A DNA stretch of 41,530 bases from Zavarzinia sp. (GTDB lineage: Bacteria > Pseudomonadota > Alphaproteobacteria > Zavarziniales > Zavarziniaceae): positions 1-41,530 of the forward strand of contig JAOZVS010000134.1 of NCBI GenBank assembly GCA_025869435.1. Reading direction: 5' to 3'. Position numbers and translations under genes: made by a program. Positions 35,081 through 41,530 of the stretch are shown one piece after another. The notes under the pieces were generated by a model. The model was not told where the DNA came from. It searched no databases and worked only from the letters and a program-made list of their open reading frames with translations. Position 1 is the first letter of the stretch; the number at the start of each line of letters is the position of its first letter.

Positions 35081-36037
35081 TCAGGTCGCGTCTTCCCGGA
35101 CCCGGGCATCCAGCAGGGGCGGGATCATGCCGGGGATATAGCCTTCGGAAATGAAGGTCCGGCAGTGGGTCTCGAAGGCCTGGAGCAGGCGGGACTTGCG
35201 GATGCCGTCCAGCGTCGCGATGCCGATCTTCATCGGCCGGTGGCCGCCGGCCAGCCGGAGCCTGACCAGCCGCCGCCCGTCGAGCGCGAGGTCGGAACGC
35301 GGCCGGACATTGACCAGCGTGTAGCCGTAACCATTGGCGACCATGGTGCGTATCACGTCCGGATAGGCGGAACGCGCGGCGATCCGGGGTTGCAGCCCGT
35401 CGCGCTCGAACATGGCGAGGAAATACTCGCGGCTGAGCGGCAGGTCGAGCAGGATCAGCGGCTCGCTTTCCAGCTCCTTCAGGCTGACCGTGGTCCGCGT
35501 CGCCAGCGGATGAACCTCGCTGACGAGGACATGGGCCGGCAGGTCCACCAGGGGCTCCATCACGATATCCTTCGGCACCTGAAGGTCGTAGAGCAGCGCG
35601 ATGTCGATCTTGGCCCGGCGCAGGCCTTCCACCAGTTCCTCCTGATGGCCTTCCTGCTGGCGCAATACCGCGCGCGGGAAGGAGGCCATGAAGGAATGGC
35701 ACAGTTCCGGGATGATCATCGGCGCAAGGGTCAACATGCAGCCGACCGCCAGCTCGCCCCGGATCTCGGTCGTCGTCTCGGAGGCGACGGTATAGAGGTT
35801 GTGGGCCTGATCGAGCAGGCTTTTCGCCTCGCGCAGCAGGCGGTGCCCGGCCGGGGTGAGCGACAGGCCCTGGGCGTGATGGCGGATGAAGAGCTGGACG
35901 CCCAGTTCGGTTTCGAGATGGGAAATCGCCGCCGAAATCGAAGGCTGAGAGATATTGATGCGCTCCGACGCCAGGGTCACGCCGCCGGTTTCCCCGGCGG
36001 CGACGAAATACTCCAGATGGCGAAGGGTGAAGCGCAT
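35081..36037 (-). CDS. LysR-family transcriptional regulator
   Basis: This is a 318-aa LTTR. The N-terminal winged helix is RHLEYFVAAGETGGVTLASE followed by NISQPSISAAISHLETELG, with a C-terminal periplasmic-binding-like effector domain from about residue 92 (RGELAVGCMLTLAPMIIPEL). It is the last gene of the minus-strand monooxygenase unit, 11 bases after DUF1028, and so is probably its regulator. Its 3' end lies only a few bases from the MITE-like element. Confidence 0.92.
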   Translation of the reverse strand: MRFTLRHLEYFVAAGETGGVTLASERINISQPSISAAISHLETELGVQLFIRHHAQGLSLTPAGHRLLREAKSLLDQAHNLYTVASETTTEIRGELAVGCMLTLAPMIIPELCHSFMASFPRAVLRQQEGHQEELVEGLRRAKIDIALLYDLQVPKDIVMEPLVDLPAHVLVSEVHPLATRTTVSLKELESEPLILLDLPLSREYFLAMFERDGLQPRIAARSAYPDVIRTMVANGYGYTLVNVRPRSDLALDGRRLVRLRLAGGHRPMKIGIATLDGIRKSRLLQAFETHCRTFISEGYIPGMIPPLLDARVREDAT

Positions 36038-36048
36038 CGGTCTCGTCG

Positions 36049-36723
36049 TCAGAGGTCGCCGGGCACACCATAGCTGGGCGCATCTCGCGGGTCGAGGGCG
36101 CGGGTGACATAGGCATGGATCTGCGGCGCATAGACCACCCAGGCCGCCTCGAGGAGATCGATCGGCCCGTCCTCGGCCCAGTCGATGCGCAGGTCGACGA
36201 TCGGCCAGCTCGCGGTATCGACCACCTTGACGCCCGCCGAATGGATCGGCCCGGCTTCGCCGCCCAGGGCCATGGCCGCCTTCATCGCCGCCAGCAGACG
36301 TTCGGCCAGATGGCCCGTTGCCATCTCGAAGGCGGCGACCATGGCGGCGGGGACCTGATCGCTCGCCAGCATGTTGCCGGCGGCGACACAGTCGCGCCCT
36401 TCCGCCGTGTTGAACACGCCAAGCGCCCGCGCGCCGGAGAAACAGGCGGTGCGCCCCGCGCCGTCGATCAGGGCCAGCTGGCGATAGTCGATGAAGGGCG
36501 CGGTTTCCATGATGACCGCCAGCGCCTGCGGCGCGTCGACCCCCAGCGCCATCAGGTCGAGGCCCCTCTCGCCCAGGGTCGGATCGGTGATGTTCTGGGT
36601 CGCCACCACGCCGACCCCGGCCCGCGCCCAGGCGCAGCGGGAGGCGACGGCGGGCGAGGACGAGGCGATGGCGATACCGAACATGCCGGTCTCGGCACAG
36701 CGGGCGGCGATCGAGAAGGTCAT
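36049..36723 (-). CDS. DUF1028 family protein (Ntn-hydrolase-like)
   Basis: This 224-aa protein belongs to DUF1028. The start TFSIAARCAETGMFGIAIAS, the central VVATQNITDP and the later VAAGNMLAS are family hallmarks. Members are predicted Ntn-type amidohydrolases, but no reaction is firmly established. It is often next to RidA-type or amide catabolic genes. Here it follows a RidA gene after 70 bases containing a stable hairpin. Confidence 0.87.
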   Translation of the reverse strand: MTFSIAARCAETGMFGIAIASSSPAVASRCAWARAGVGVVATQNITDPTLGERGLDLMALGVDAPQALAVIMETAPFIDYRQLALIDGAGRTACFSGARALGVFNTAEGRDCVAAGNMLASDQVPAAMVAAFEMATGHLAERLLAAMKAAMALGGEAGPIHSAGVKVVDTASWPIVDLRIDWAEDGPIDLLEAAWVVYAPQIHAYVTRALDPRDAPSYGVPGDL

Positions 36724-36757
36724 GGGCTCGTGCTTCCTTTTGGCGTCTGTGCCTCTG

Positions 36758-36792
36758 TCGTCCCGAGGCCCCGGCCTGCGCCGGGGCGACGA
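36758..36792 (-). repeat. Hairpin between RidA and DUF1028 genes (REP-like)
   Basis: The inner stem is GCCCCGGC (36768-36775) with GCCGGGGC (36780-36787). The outer arms are TCGTC (36758-36762) and GACGA (36788-36792), with CCGAG bulged on one side. It may set relative expression of the two genes or be a dispersed repeat. Confidence 0.55.
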
Positions 36793-36793
36793 A

Positions 36794-37207
36794 TTACTCC
36801 GGGATGACCGCGGTCACGTCGATCTCGACCAGCCATTCCGGCCGGGCCAGGGCGGAAATGACGACTCCGGTCGAGACCGGGAAGACGCCCTTCAGCCATT
36901 TGCCGACGACGCGGTAAACCGTCTCGCGATAGCGCGGATCGACCAGATAGATCACGATCTTGCAGATATGGCCAAGTTCGGAACCGGCTTCGTCCAGCAG
37001 CATCCTGATGTTGGCCATGGCCTGTTCGGCCTGGGCCTCGACATCGCCGATGCCGACATTTTCCGAAGTGTCGAGGTTCTGGCCGATCTGGCCGCGCACG
37101 AAGACCATGGTGCCCTTGGCGACGACGACCTGGCACAGGTCATTGTCCAGCTTCTGCTCGGGGTAGGTTTTCGCCGTGTTGAAGGTGCGGATGCGCTTGT
37201 GGAACAT
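36794..37207 (-). CDS. RidA/YjgF family protein (probable enamine/imine deaminase)
   Basis: This is a 137-aa Rid-family protein. VVVAKGTMVFVRGQIGQNLD, QAEQAMANIRMLLDEAGS and the C-terminal RPEWLVEIDVTAVIP fit the family. The usual catalytic arginine position near the C-terminus is not the standard IEAR, so the deaminase activity is uncertain. In aromatic-amine and pyrimidine pathways, Rid proteins act next to flavin monooxygenases. Here it follows the flavin reductase gene by 9 bases. Confidence 0.88.
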   Translation of the reverse strand: MFHKRIRTFNTAKTYPEQKLDNDLCQVVVAKGTMVFVRGQIGQNLDTSENVGIGDVEAQAEQAMANIRMLLDEAGSELGHICKIVIYLVDPRYRETVYRVVGKWLKGVFPVSTGVVISALARPEWLVEIDVTAVIPE

Positions 37208-37216
37208 GGTTCTCGC

Positions 37217-37720
37217 TCAAAGGCTCAGGGGCGCGGGCGCGCCATAATGACGGTTCACATGGATCAGCGGCAATTCGGTCGCGCCATTGCGGACCGCGAC
37301 CACATCGCCGAAAAAGACCTTATGCGTGCCCATCTCGACCACCTGCTTCAGCCGGCAGTCGAAGACGGTCAGGGCATGGTCGAGGGCGGGCGCCCCGGTT
37401 TCCATCACGCCCCAGTCGAAGGGGGCGAACTTGTCGCCGTCCAAAGTCTTGATCCGGCCGGCGAATGTGTCGGAGACATGGGACTGCCCGGCCCCCAGCA
37501 CATTGACGCAGAAGATGCCATTGGCCGCGATCGCCGCCGCCGCCGCGCTTTTTTCGTGCACGCAGACGAGAAGGCACGGCCCCGGCGCATCGGCCGAGAC
37601 CGAGGCCATGGCCGAGACGGTAACCCCGGCCCGGCCGGCCGCGCCATCGGTCGTCACCACCGAGACGGTGCAGGCGGCCCGGCTCATGCCTTCCAGGAAC
37701 TGGTCGCGCCGCGTCTCCAT
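37217..37720 (-). CDS. Flavin reductase component (HpaC-like)
   Basis: This is a 167-aa flavin-reductase-domain protein that should supply reduced FAD to the oxygenase encoded just upstream. Typical segments are MSRAACTVSVVTTDG, AGVTVSAMASVSADAPGPCLLVCVH and FCVNVLGAGQ. ATG at 37720 overlaps the oxygenase stop by one base (TGATG), so the two components are co-translated. Confidence 0.92.
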   Translation of the reverse strand: METRRDQFLEGMSRAACTVSVVTTDGAAGRAGVTVSAMASVSADAPGPCLLVCVHEKSAAAAAIAANGIFCVNVLGAGQSHVSDTFAGRIKTLDGDKFAPFDWGVMETGAPALDHALTVFDCRLKQVVEMGTHKVFFGDVVAVRNGATELPLIHVNRHYGAPAPLSL

Positions 37721-39249
37721 CACTCGGCGGCCTTCTTGCCGACGGCGGCGGGATCGGTGTTGAACCACTGGCTGACCGCGGAATCCCCCGGGGTGCGCGT
37801 GGTCTTGCCCAACACCTTTTCCGACAGTCCGGCGGACTTGCGGACGAGGTCAAGGGGGCCGTCCCAGTCGAAGTTGCGATAGACCGCGGCGAGATGGGCG
37901 AAGGGCGGGCTCTGGGCGAAGAGCTGGAAGGTCAGGCGATGGCCCGCATAGTCGGAATTCAGCAGGTCGCGCGCGAAGGCGAGCAGCTTCCGCCGGTCAT
38001 CCGCCACCCAGTCCTCGTTCACCGTGTAGTATTTCTCCAGCCAGGGGCCGGACTCGGGATCGCGGAAGGCCGCCGCATCGGGGGTGATGCAGATCTGGCC
38101 GCCGCACAGCTCGCGGGCGATATGGATCATCTCGTGAAGCTGCGAGCAGGCCAGCACGCGCCCGGTATAGAGCAGCGACTGGTTCGGCATCAGGAGCCCG
38201 CCGGGGCTGCGTTCAGCCAGCGCGATGGCGGCGGTCAGATGGGCATTGATGCCCTCGCGGTAGACGGCGAGCTGGGCCAGTTTCTCCTGAACCGCCTGCT
38301 GCTTGTCGAGCCCGGTCTGGCGGGCGTTGAACAGGGCGGCGCCGATCATCATGTCGGCCAGTTTCAGGTTGCGCTGGACGAAGGCGAAGGCGGAATAGCG
38401 GTGCAGGGTCGCGCGGATGAACATGGCCGCCTTGGTGTGGCGGTAGAACAGCACGTTTTCCCAGGGGATGAACACATTGTCGAAGATGACGAGGGTATCG
38501 ACCTCGTCGAAGCGGTTCGACAGCGGGTAATCCTCTAGGGGCGCGCGGCCGGCGAAACCCGTGCGGCAGATGTATTTCAGCCCGGGGGAGCCCAGATCGC
38601 AGACAAAGCCGACGGCATAGTCGGAATAGGCCGAATTGCCCCAGTTGGCGATGGTCGGCTTGGTGAAGGCCTGATTGGCATAGGCCGCCGCCGTCTCGAA
38701 CTTGGCGCCGCGCACGACGATGCCGGCATCGGTCTCCTTGACGACATGCAGCAGCATGTCCGGGTCCTGCTCCTGCGGCGGCTTGGAGCGGTCGCCCTTC
38801 GGGTCGGTATTGGCCGAGACGTGGAACGGGTCGTGATGCACGACCTTGTGGATATGGTTGCGGATATTGGCCGAGAACTGGGGATCGACTTCGTTCAGGA
38901 CATCCTGACCGTCGAACAGCGACCACATCTCGCCCACGGTCTCGTCGCCGACGCGGGTGACGACACCGCCGACATCCTCCAGCACCGTGTCGGTGGCGCG
39001 GCGCTTGTCCCACCAGTCGCTCTGCACGATTGGCAGCTTGTTGCCGATGGCACTGACCTCGTCGCCTTGCGCGTAGGTCATGATATGCGCGGTGGCTTCC
39101 TCGTGCTGCAGGTCATAGATGCGGGCGCGAATATCGACCAGCGGCTTGAACATCGGATGCGTGGTGACATCCTTCACCCGCTCGCCGTTGATATGGACTT
39201 CGCGGCCGTCGCGGATCGAGTCCCTGTAGTCTGCGCCGGTACGGATCAT
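37720..39249 (-). CDS. FADH2-dependent aromatic monooxygenase, HpaB/PvcC family
   Basis: This 509-aa enzyme is of the 4-hydroxyphenylacetate 3-hydroxylase type. The start MIRTGADYRDSIRDGREVHI and NGERVKDVTTHPMFKPLV are family hallmarks, followed by IFDNVFIPWENVLFYR in the middle domain and a helical C-terminal domain. It hydroxylates a phenolic substrate using FADH2 from the adjacent flavin reductase. The substrate is not clear: the genes of the homoprotocatechuate pathway are absent, and RidA plus DUF1028 suggest a nitrogen-containing substrate. It is the first gene of a five-gene minus-strand unit. The ribosome binding site is AAGGACGACGAG. Confidence 0.9.
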   Translation of the reverse strand: MIRTGADYRDSIRDGREVHINGERVKDVTTHPMFKPLVDIRARIYDLQHEEATAHIMTYAQGDEVSAIGNKLPIVQSDWWDKRRATDTVLEDVGGVVTRVGDETVGEMWSLFDGQDVLNEVDPQFSANIRNHIHKVVHHDPFHVSANTDPKGDRSKPPQEQDPDMLLHVVKETDAGIVVRGAKFETAAAYANQAFTKPTIANWGNSAYSDYAVGFVCDLGSPGLKYICRTGFAGRAPLEDYPLSNRFDEVDTLVIFDNVFIPWENVLFYRHTKAAMFIRATLHRYSAFAFVQRNLKLADMMIGAALFNARQTGLDKQQAVQEKLAQLAVYREGINAHLTAAIALAERSPGGLLMPNQSLLYTGRVLACSQLHEMIHIARELCGGQICITPDAAAFRDPESGPWLEKYYTVNEDWVADDRRKLLAFARDLLNSDYAGHRLTFQLFAQSPPFAHLAAVYRNFDWDGPLDLVRKSAGLSEKVLGKTTRTPGDSAVSQWFNTDPAAVGKKAAE

Positions 39250-39320
39250 CTCGTCGTCCTTCGTTTCCGACAGTGTTCAGGCCATTACCCTGCGCCTGAC
39301 CGTCGAGTATTGAAATTATG

Positions 39321-39348
39321 GCTTTCGAAGCATTGGCTTCGGGAAAGC
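39321..39348. other. Stem-loop between monooxygenase gene and SDR remnant
   Basis: GCTTTC-GAAGC (39321-39331) pairs with GCTTC and GAAAGC (39336-39340, 39343-39348), with a two-base bulge. It lies in the 109-base gap upstream of the monooxygenase gene, just after the SDR remnant. It may end the remnant's transcript; there is no T-run. Confidence 0.35.
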
Positions 39349-39358
39349 GGAAGCTCTG

Positions 39359-39541
39359 TCAGGCGATGACCGGGAATTCGTCGAGCGGCATCTCGTCGCC
39401 CGCCTTCAGGCGGTCAGCAAGATGCGGATAGGGCGGTGAAGTCTCGCCATGGCGGTCGGCATAGACCGTGCCGATGCCGGATGCGGCGCCGGTCACGATC
39501 GCGGTGCCGAGCTTGCTCGAACGGGGGTTGGTCAAAGCCAT
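39359..39541 (-). pseudogene. Remnant of a short-chain dehydrogenase/reductase
   Basis: These 60 codons begin like an SDR: TNPRSSKLGTAIVTGAASGI, with the GxxxGxG cofactor motif, then GTVYADRHG. After that the sequence leaves the fold (SPPYPHLADRLKAGDEMPL) and stops. Real SDRs are about 250 residues with a Tyr-x3-Lys motif, which is absent. The ATG at 39541 has GGAG upstream. An internal deletion is likely. Confidence 0.6.
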
Positions 39542-39570
39542 CTCCAAAAGTGAAGAGCGTCGACCTATGG

Positions 39571-39587
39571 AGTATATTTTGTGTACT
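39571..39587. promoter_or_regulatory. Imperfect dyad before HxlR gene, likely autoregulatory operator
   Basis: AGTATA-TTTTG-TGTACT is a 6+5+6 imperfect inverted repeat in an AT-rich stretch between the divergent SDR remnant and the HxlR gene. HxlR regulators bind similar short dyads near their own promoters (family knowledge). Confidence 0.45.
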
Positions 39588-39637
39588 AGGTGTCAATAAG
39601 GCACTATGATGAGCCTAGGTTTATCCGAGGAAACCCC

Positions 39638-40060
39638 GTGCCCTACACAGAAGAGCAGGTCGTCGAGACGATCCCGATCGTTCGTCCGGTCCTGGAGCAG
39701 ATCGCTCACAAATGGTCGATCCTCGTCCTCACCTTCCTGTGTGAGGAGCCGAAGCGGTTCAACGCGCTCAGGCGGCGGCTGGACGGGATCACGCAGAAAT
39801 CTCTCACGGAGACGCTGCGCCGGCTGGAGAGAAACGGGTTGGTAGAGCGCCACGTCGTCACGGCGTCTCCGATCGCCGTGGTCTATTCGATCACGCCGCT
39901 CGGACGCACGCTGCAGGCGCCGTTCCTGTCTCTTTACGACTGGGCGCTGGACCACCAGGGCGATTTGAACGAGGCACAGCGACGGTTCGATTCCAACGAG
40001 CCATCAGGCCGGTCCGGCGCCGATGACGACCGTCCGCTCATATCCACACCACCGCGGTAA
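39638..40060 (+). CDS. HxlR-family transcriptional regulator
   Basis: This is a 140-aa winged-helix HxlR protein. QIAHKWSILVLTFLCEEPKR, FNALRRRLDGITQKSLTETL and RRLERNGLVERHV match the family, and the C-terminal tail is hydrophilic. GTG at 39638 follows GAGGAAA; another GTG at 39590 lies too close to the likely promoter. Divergent HxlR/SDR pairs are common, and here the SDR is broken. A regulator of stress or redox response is typical, but the ligand is unknown. Confidence 0.88.
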   Translation: MPYTEEQVVETIPIVRPVLEQIAHKWSILVLTFLCEEPKRFNALRRRLDGITQKSLTETLRRLERNGLVERHVVTASPIAVVYSITPLGRTLQAPFLSLYDWALDHQGDLNEAQRRFDSNEPSGRSGADDDRPLISTPPR

Positions 40061-40116
40061 AATCGGTCCGCGCAGGAGACCACGCGGATGGTGTTTGTCG
40101 AAAGACTAGACCGTCG

Positions 40117-40178
40117 GAGGGTCGCAGTCCTACGACCCTCGGTTGATGATCATGCAGCGCCGCGCCTACCTAGGCGCG
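40117..40178. terminator. Two stem-loops between convergent genes
   Basis: GAGGGTCG (40117-40124) with CGACCCTC (40133-40140), and CGCGCCTA (40161-40168) with TAGGCGCG (40171-40178), lie between the HxlR stop and the convergent hydrolase stop. Neither has a T-run. The 8-bp stems are perfect. They could serve as terminators for the two strands. Confidence 0.45.
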
Positions 40179-40181
40179 GGC

Positions 40182-41456
40182 CTACTTGGGGGCGGCGACC
40201 TGGATCGGCGGCGGCGGCGCGCTCGACGGCGGGCCGCCCGCCGAGGACGAGCCGGGCACGACATCGCCGATCCGCGCGCCGTAGTTCGCCCGCGTGTCGC
40301 TGTCGACGATGGCGACCGGGGCCGTGATGATGAGGCCAGCCGCCGCGCCGACGGCGGCGCCGGTGCCGGTGGCGATCTGGCCGATGCGGTCGCCGAGCCC
40401 GACCTTGCCGTCGTTGACCGGCTGACCCTCGACGAGGCGGGTGCCGATCAGCTGCACCATCTGCGGGCTCTCGGCGAACTTGCCGTGGCCGAGGCGGTCG
40501 CCGGTCTGGATCTTCGACATGTTGACGACCTCGAGGTCGGCCTGGGCGAGCCGGCTCTTGTAGGGCTCCTTGTCGGGGTCGATCTCGCCGAGCCGATCCG
40601 AGCTGCCCCAGATCCGGCGAGACATCGCGAGGGCCTTGTCGTCGGTGGAGACGAACAGCGTGAAATGCGGCCGCGGCTCGCCGATGGCGAGCATCTGGGT
40701 GCGGAAGACGTCGGCCGCGACGGCCGGCGCCGCGAGCATGACGTTGGCGATCTTCTTCGGGATGTGGCCATTGCGGATCGCCATCTGGCGCAGCGCCTCC
40801 ATGGTCACCCAGTTGCCCATCGAGTGGGCGAGGATCGAAACCTCGTCGATCTTCGGATCGCGCGCGAGGAAGGTCAGCACGTTCTCCAGCGCGTCACGCG
40901 AGTAGTTGGCGCTCTCCCGGTCGTAGCCATAGGCGAGCAGGCTCGCCCGCGAAGGCCACGTGAACAGGACCGGCGCGGCCGGGGCGTGCGAGTCGTGCAT
41001 GATCTGCGCGAACCGATAGACGGCATCGTCGAACCGGTTGTTGTAGCCGTGCACGAAGACGAGGACGCGGCGCGGCTTATATTTGGCGGCCTCGAGCTGC
41101 ACCTGCTTGGCGGCGGCGGCGGGATCGATGTCCACGGCCTTGAGGGTAGCGAACTCCTTGGCGGGGTTCGGCGGGAGCTGCGACGGCCACTGCACCTCGC
41201 CGACCTTGCGCCCGCTGTCGGGAGGAATGGAGACGGCGATGTCGGCGAAGGTCAGCCCGAGGGCGCGCTCGCCGTTGTACATCTCGCCGGGCCGGGCATC
41301 GCGCGCCCGTGTCGTCGCCACCACCATGTCGACGACGTGGGCGCCTGGCACCACCGGAACGCCCGACGCGATCGGCGTCAGCACGCCCTCGGGCCGGCCG
41401 CCGCAACCGGCAAGACCGACCGCTAGCCCGACGACAAGCCAATTCACCCGACGCAT
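40182..41456 (-). CDS. Lipoprotein alpha/beta hydrolase (DUF900 family)
   Basis: This is a 424-aa protein. A lipoprotein signal peptide MRRVNWLVVGLAVGLAGCGG has its lipobox at LAGC (residues 15-18). A DUF900-type hydrolase domain follows, with RRVLVFVHGYNNRFDDAVYR, FTWPSRASLLAYGYDRESAN and the nucleophile elbow LAHSMGNWVTMEAL. The C-terminus has a glycine/alanine-rich segment (AAVGAAAGLIITAPVAIVDS) and a proline-rich tail. The substrate is unknown. The frame runs further upstream to 41528, but only the ATG at 41456 gives the lipoprotein signal. Nothing is recognised in 41457-41530. Confidence 0.87.
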   Translation of the reverse strand: MRRVNWLVVGLAVGLAGCGGRPEGVLTPIASGVPVVPGAHVVDMVVATTRARDARPGEMYNGERALGLTFADIAVSIPPDSGRKVGEVQWPSQLPPNPAKEFATLKAVDIDPAAAAKQVQLEAAKYKPRRVLVFVHGYNNRFDDAVYRFAQIMHDSHAPAAPVLFTWPSRASLLAYGYDRESANYSRDALENVLTFLARDPKIDEVSILAHSMGNWVTMEALRQMAIRNGHIPKKIANVMLAAPAVAADVFRTQMLAIGEPRPHFTLFVSTDDKALAMSRRIWGSSDRLGEIDPDKEPYKSRLAQADLEVVNMSKIQTGDRLGHGKFAESPQMVQLIGTRLVEGQPVNDGKVGLGDRIGQIATGTGAAVGAAAGLIITAPVAIVDSDTRANYGARIGDVVPGSSSAGGPPSSAPPPPIQVAAPK

Positions 41457-41530
41457 CCACACTACCCCGACTGGCTCAGCCGAACTCTCCCGCGGTTCCG
41501 CAGGCGAGACCCCGAGCGACGCTATCATCC

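Noticed and set aside
40061-41530. Recent horizontal transfer of the right end
   Set aside because: Base use seemed slightly different by eye, but I could not measure it and there are no mobile genes or flanking repeats.

Overview
The window (41.5 kb, uniformly GC-rich) is bacterial and almost certainly from an alphaproteobacterial diazotroph of Rhodospirillales type. The reasons are the Azospirillum-like order nifK-E-N-X ... fdxB-nifQ and nifUSV-cysE-nifW-fixABCX, NifA/sigma-54 promoters in front of two of these blocks, and an alphaproteobacterial tRNA-Gln. The species cannot be fixed from the sequence.

Layout. (1) 1-6102: end of a nif operon: nifK (5' cut by the window edge), nifE, nifN, nifX, the NifX-associated DUF269 and DUF683 proteins, nif-specific ferredoxin and nifQ, closed by a strong hairpin terminator. 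(2) 6214-11067: a NifA/IHF/sigma-54 promoter, then nif-type iscA, nifU, nifS, nifV, cysE, nifW. (3) 11071-18703: a second NifA/IHF/sigma-54 promoter, then fixABCX (electron supply to nitrogenase), tightly followed by modD, a two-domain molbindin and modABC (molybdate uptake). Regions 1-3 together cover FeMo-cofactor assembly, Fe-S supply, homocitrate, electron delivery and molybdenum supply. (4) 18755-21252: a membrane protein with a predicted permuted papain-like domain and an MFS transporter, behind an NtrC-like palindrome. (5) 21228-27172: the most unusual part. It holds a solute-binding protein, a solute-binding/permease fusion, a permease fused to an RsbW-like GHKL kinase, a membrane HAMP-SpoIIE phosphatase and a convergent STAS antagonist. 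There is no amino-acid-type ABC ATPase, which suggests that an ABC importer has been turned into a receptor for a partner-switching cascade. (6) 27374-32492: two NCS2-type permeases, each with a roughly 130-residue C-terminal tail resembling a degenerate GHKL domain, flanking a methyltransferase and a beta-carbonic anhydrase. (7) 32523-34909: tRNA-Gln and a trimethylamine-dehydrogenase-family flavoprotein. (8) 34910-35071: a MITE-like palindromic element with 12-bp terminal repeats and a TGA target duplication. (9) 35081-39249, minus strand: a five-gene unit of HpaB-type monooxygenase, flavin reductase, RidA, DUF1028 and LysR. (10) 39359-41456: an SDR remnant, an HxlR regulator and a lipoprotein alpha/beta hydrolase.

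No gap between genes exceeds 300 bases; the larger gaps are described as regulatory or terminator entries. I saw no CRISPR array, rRNA or intact insertion sequence.
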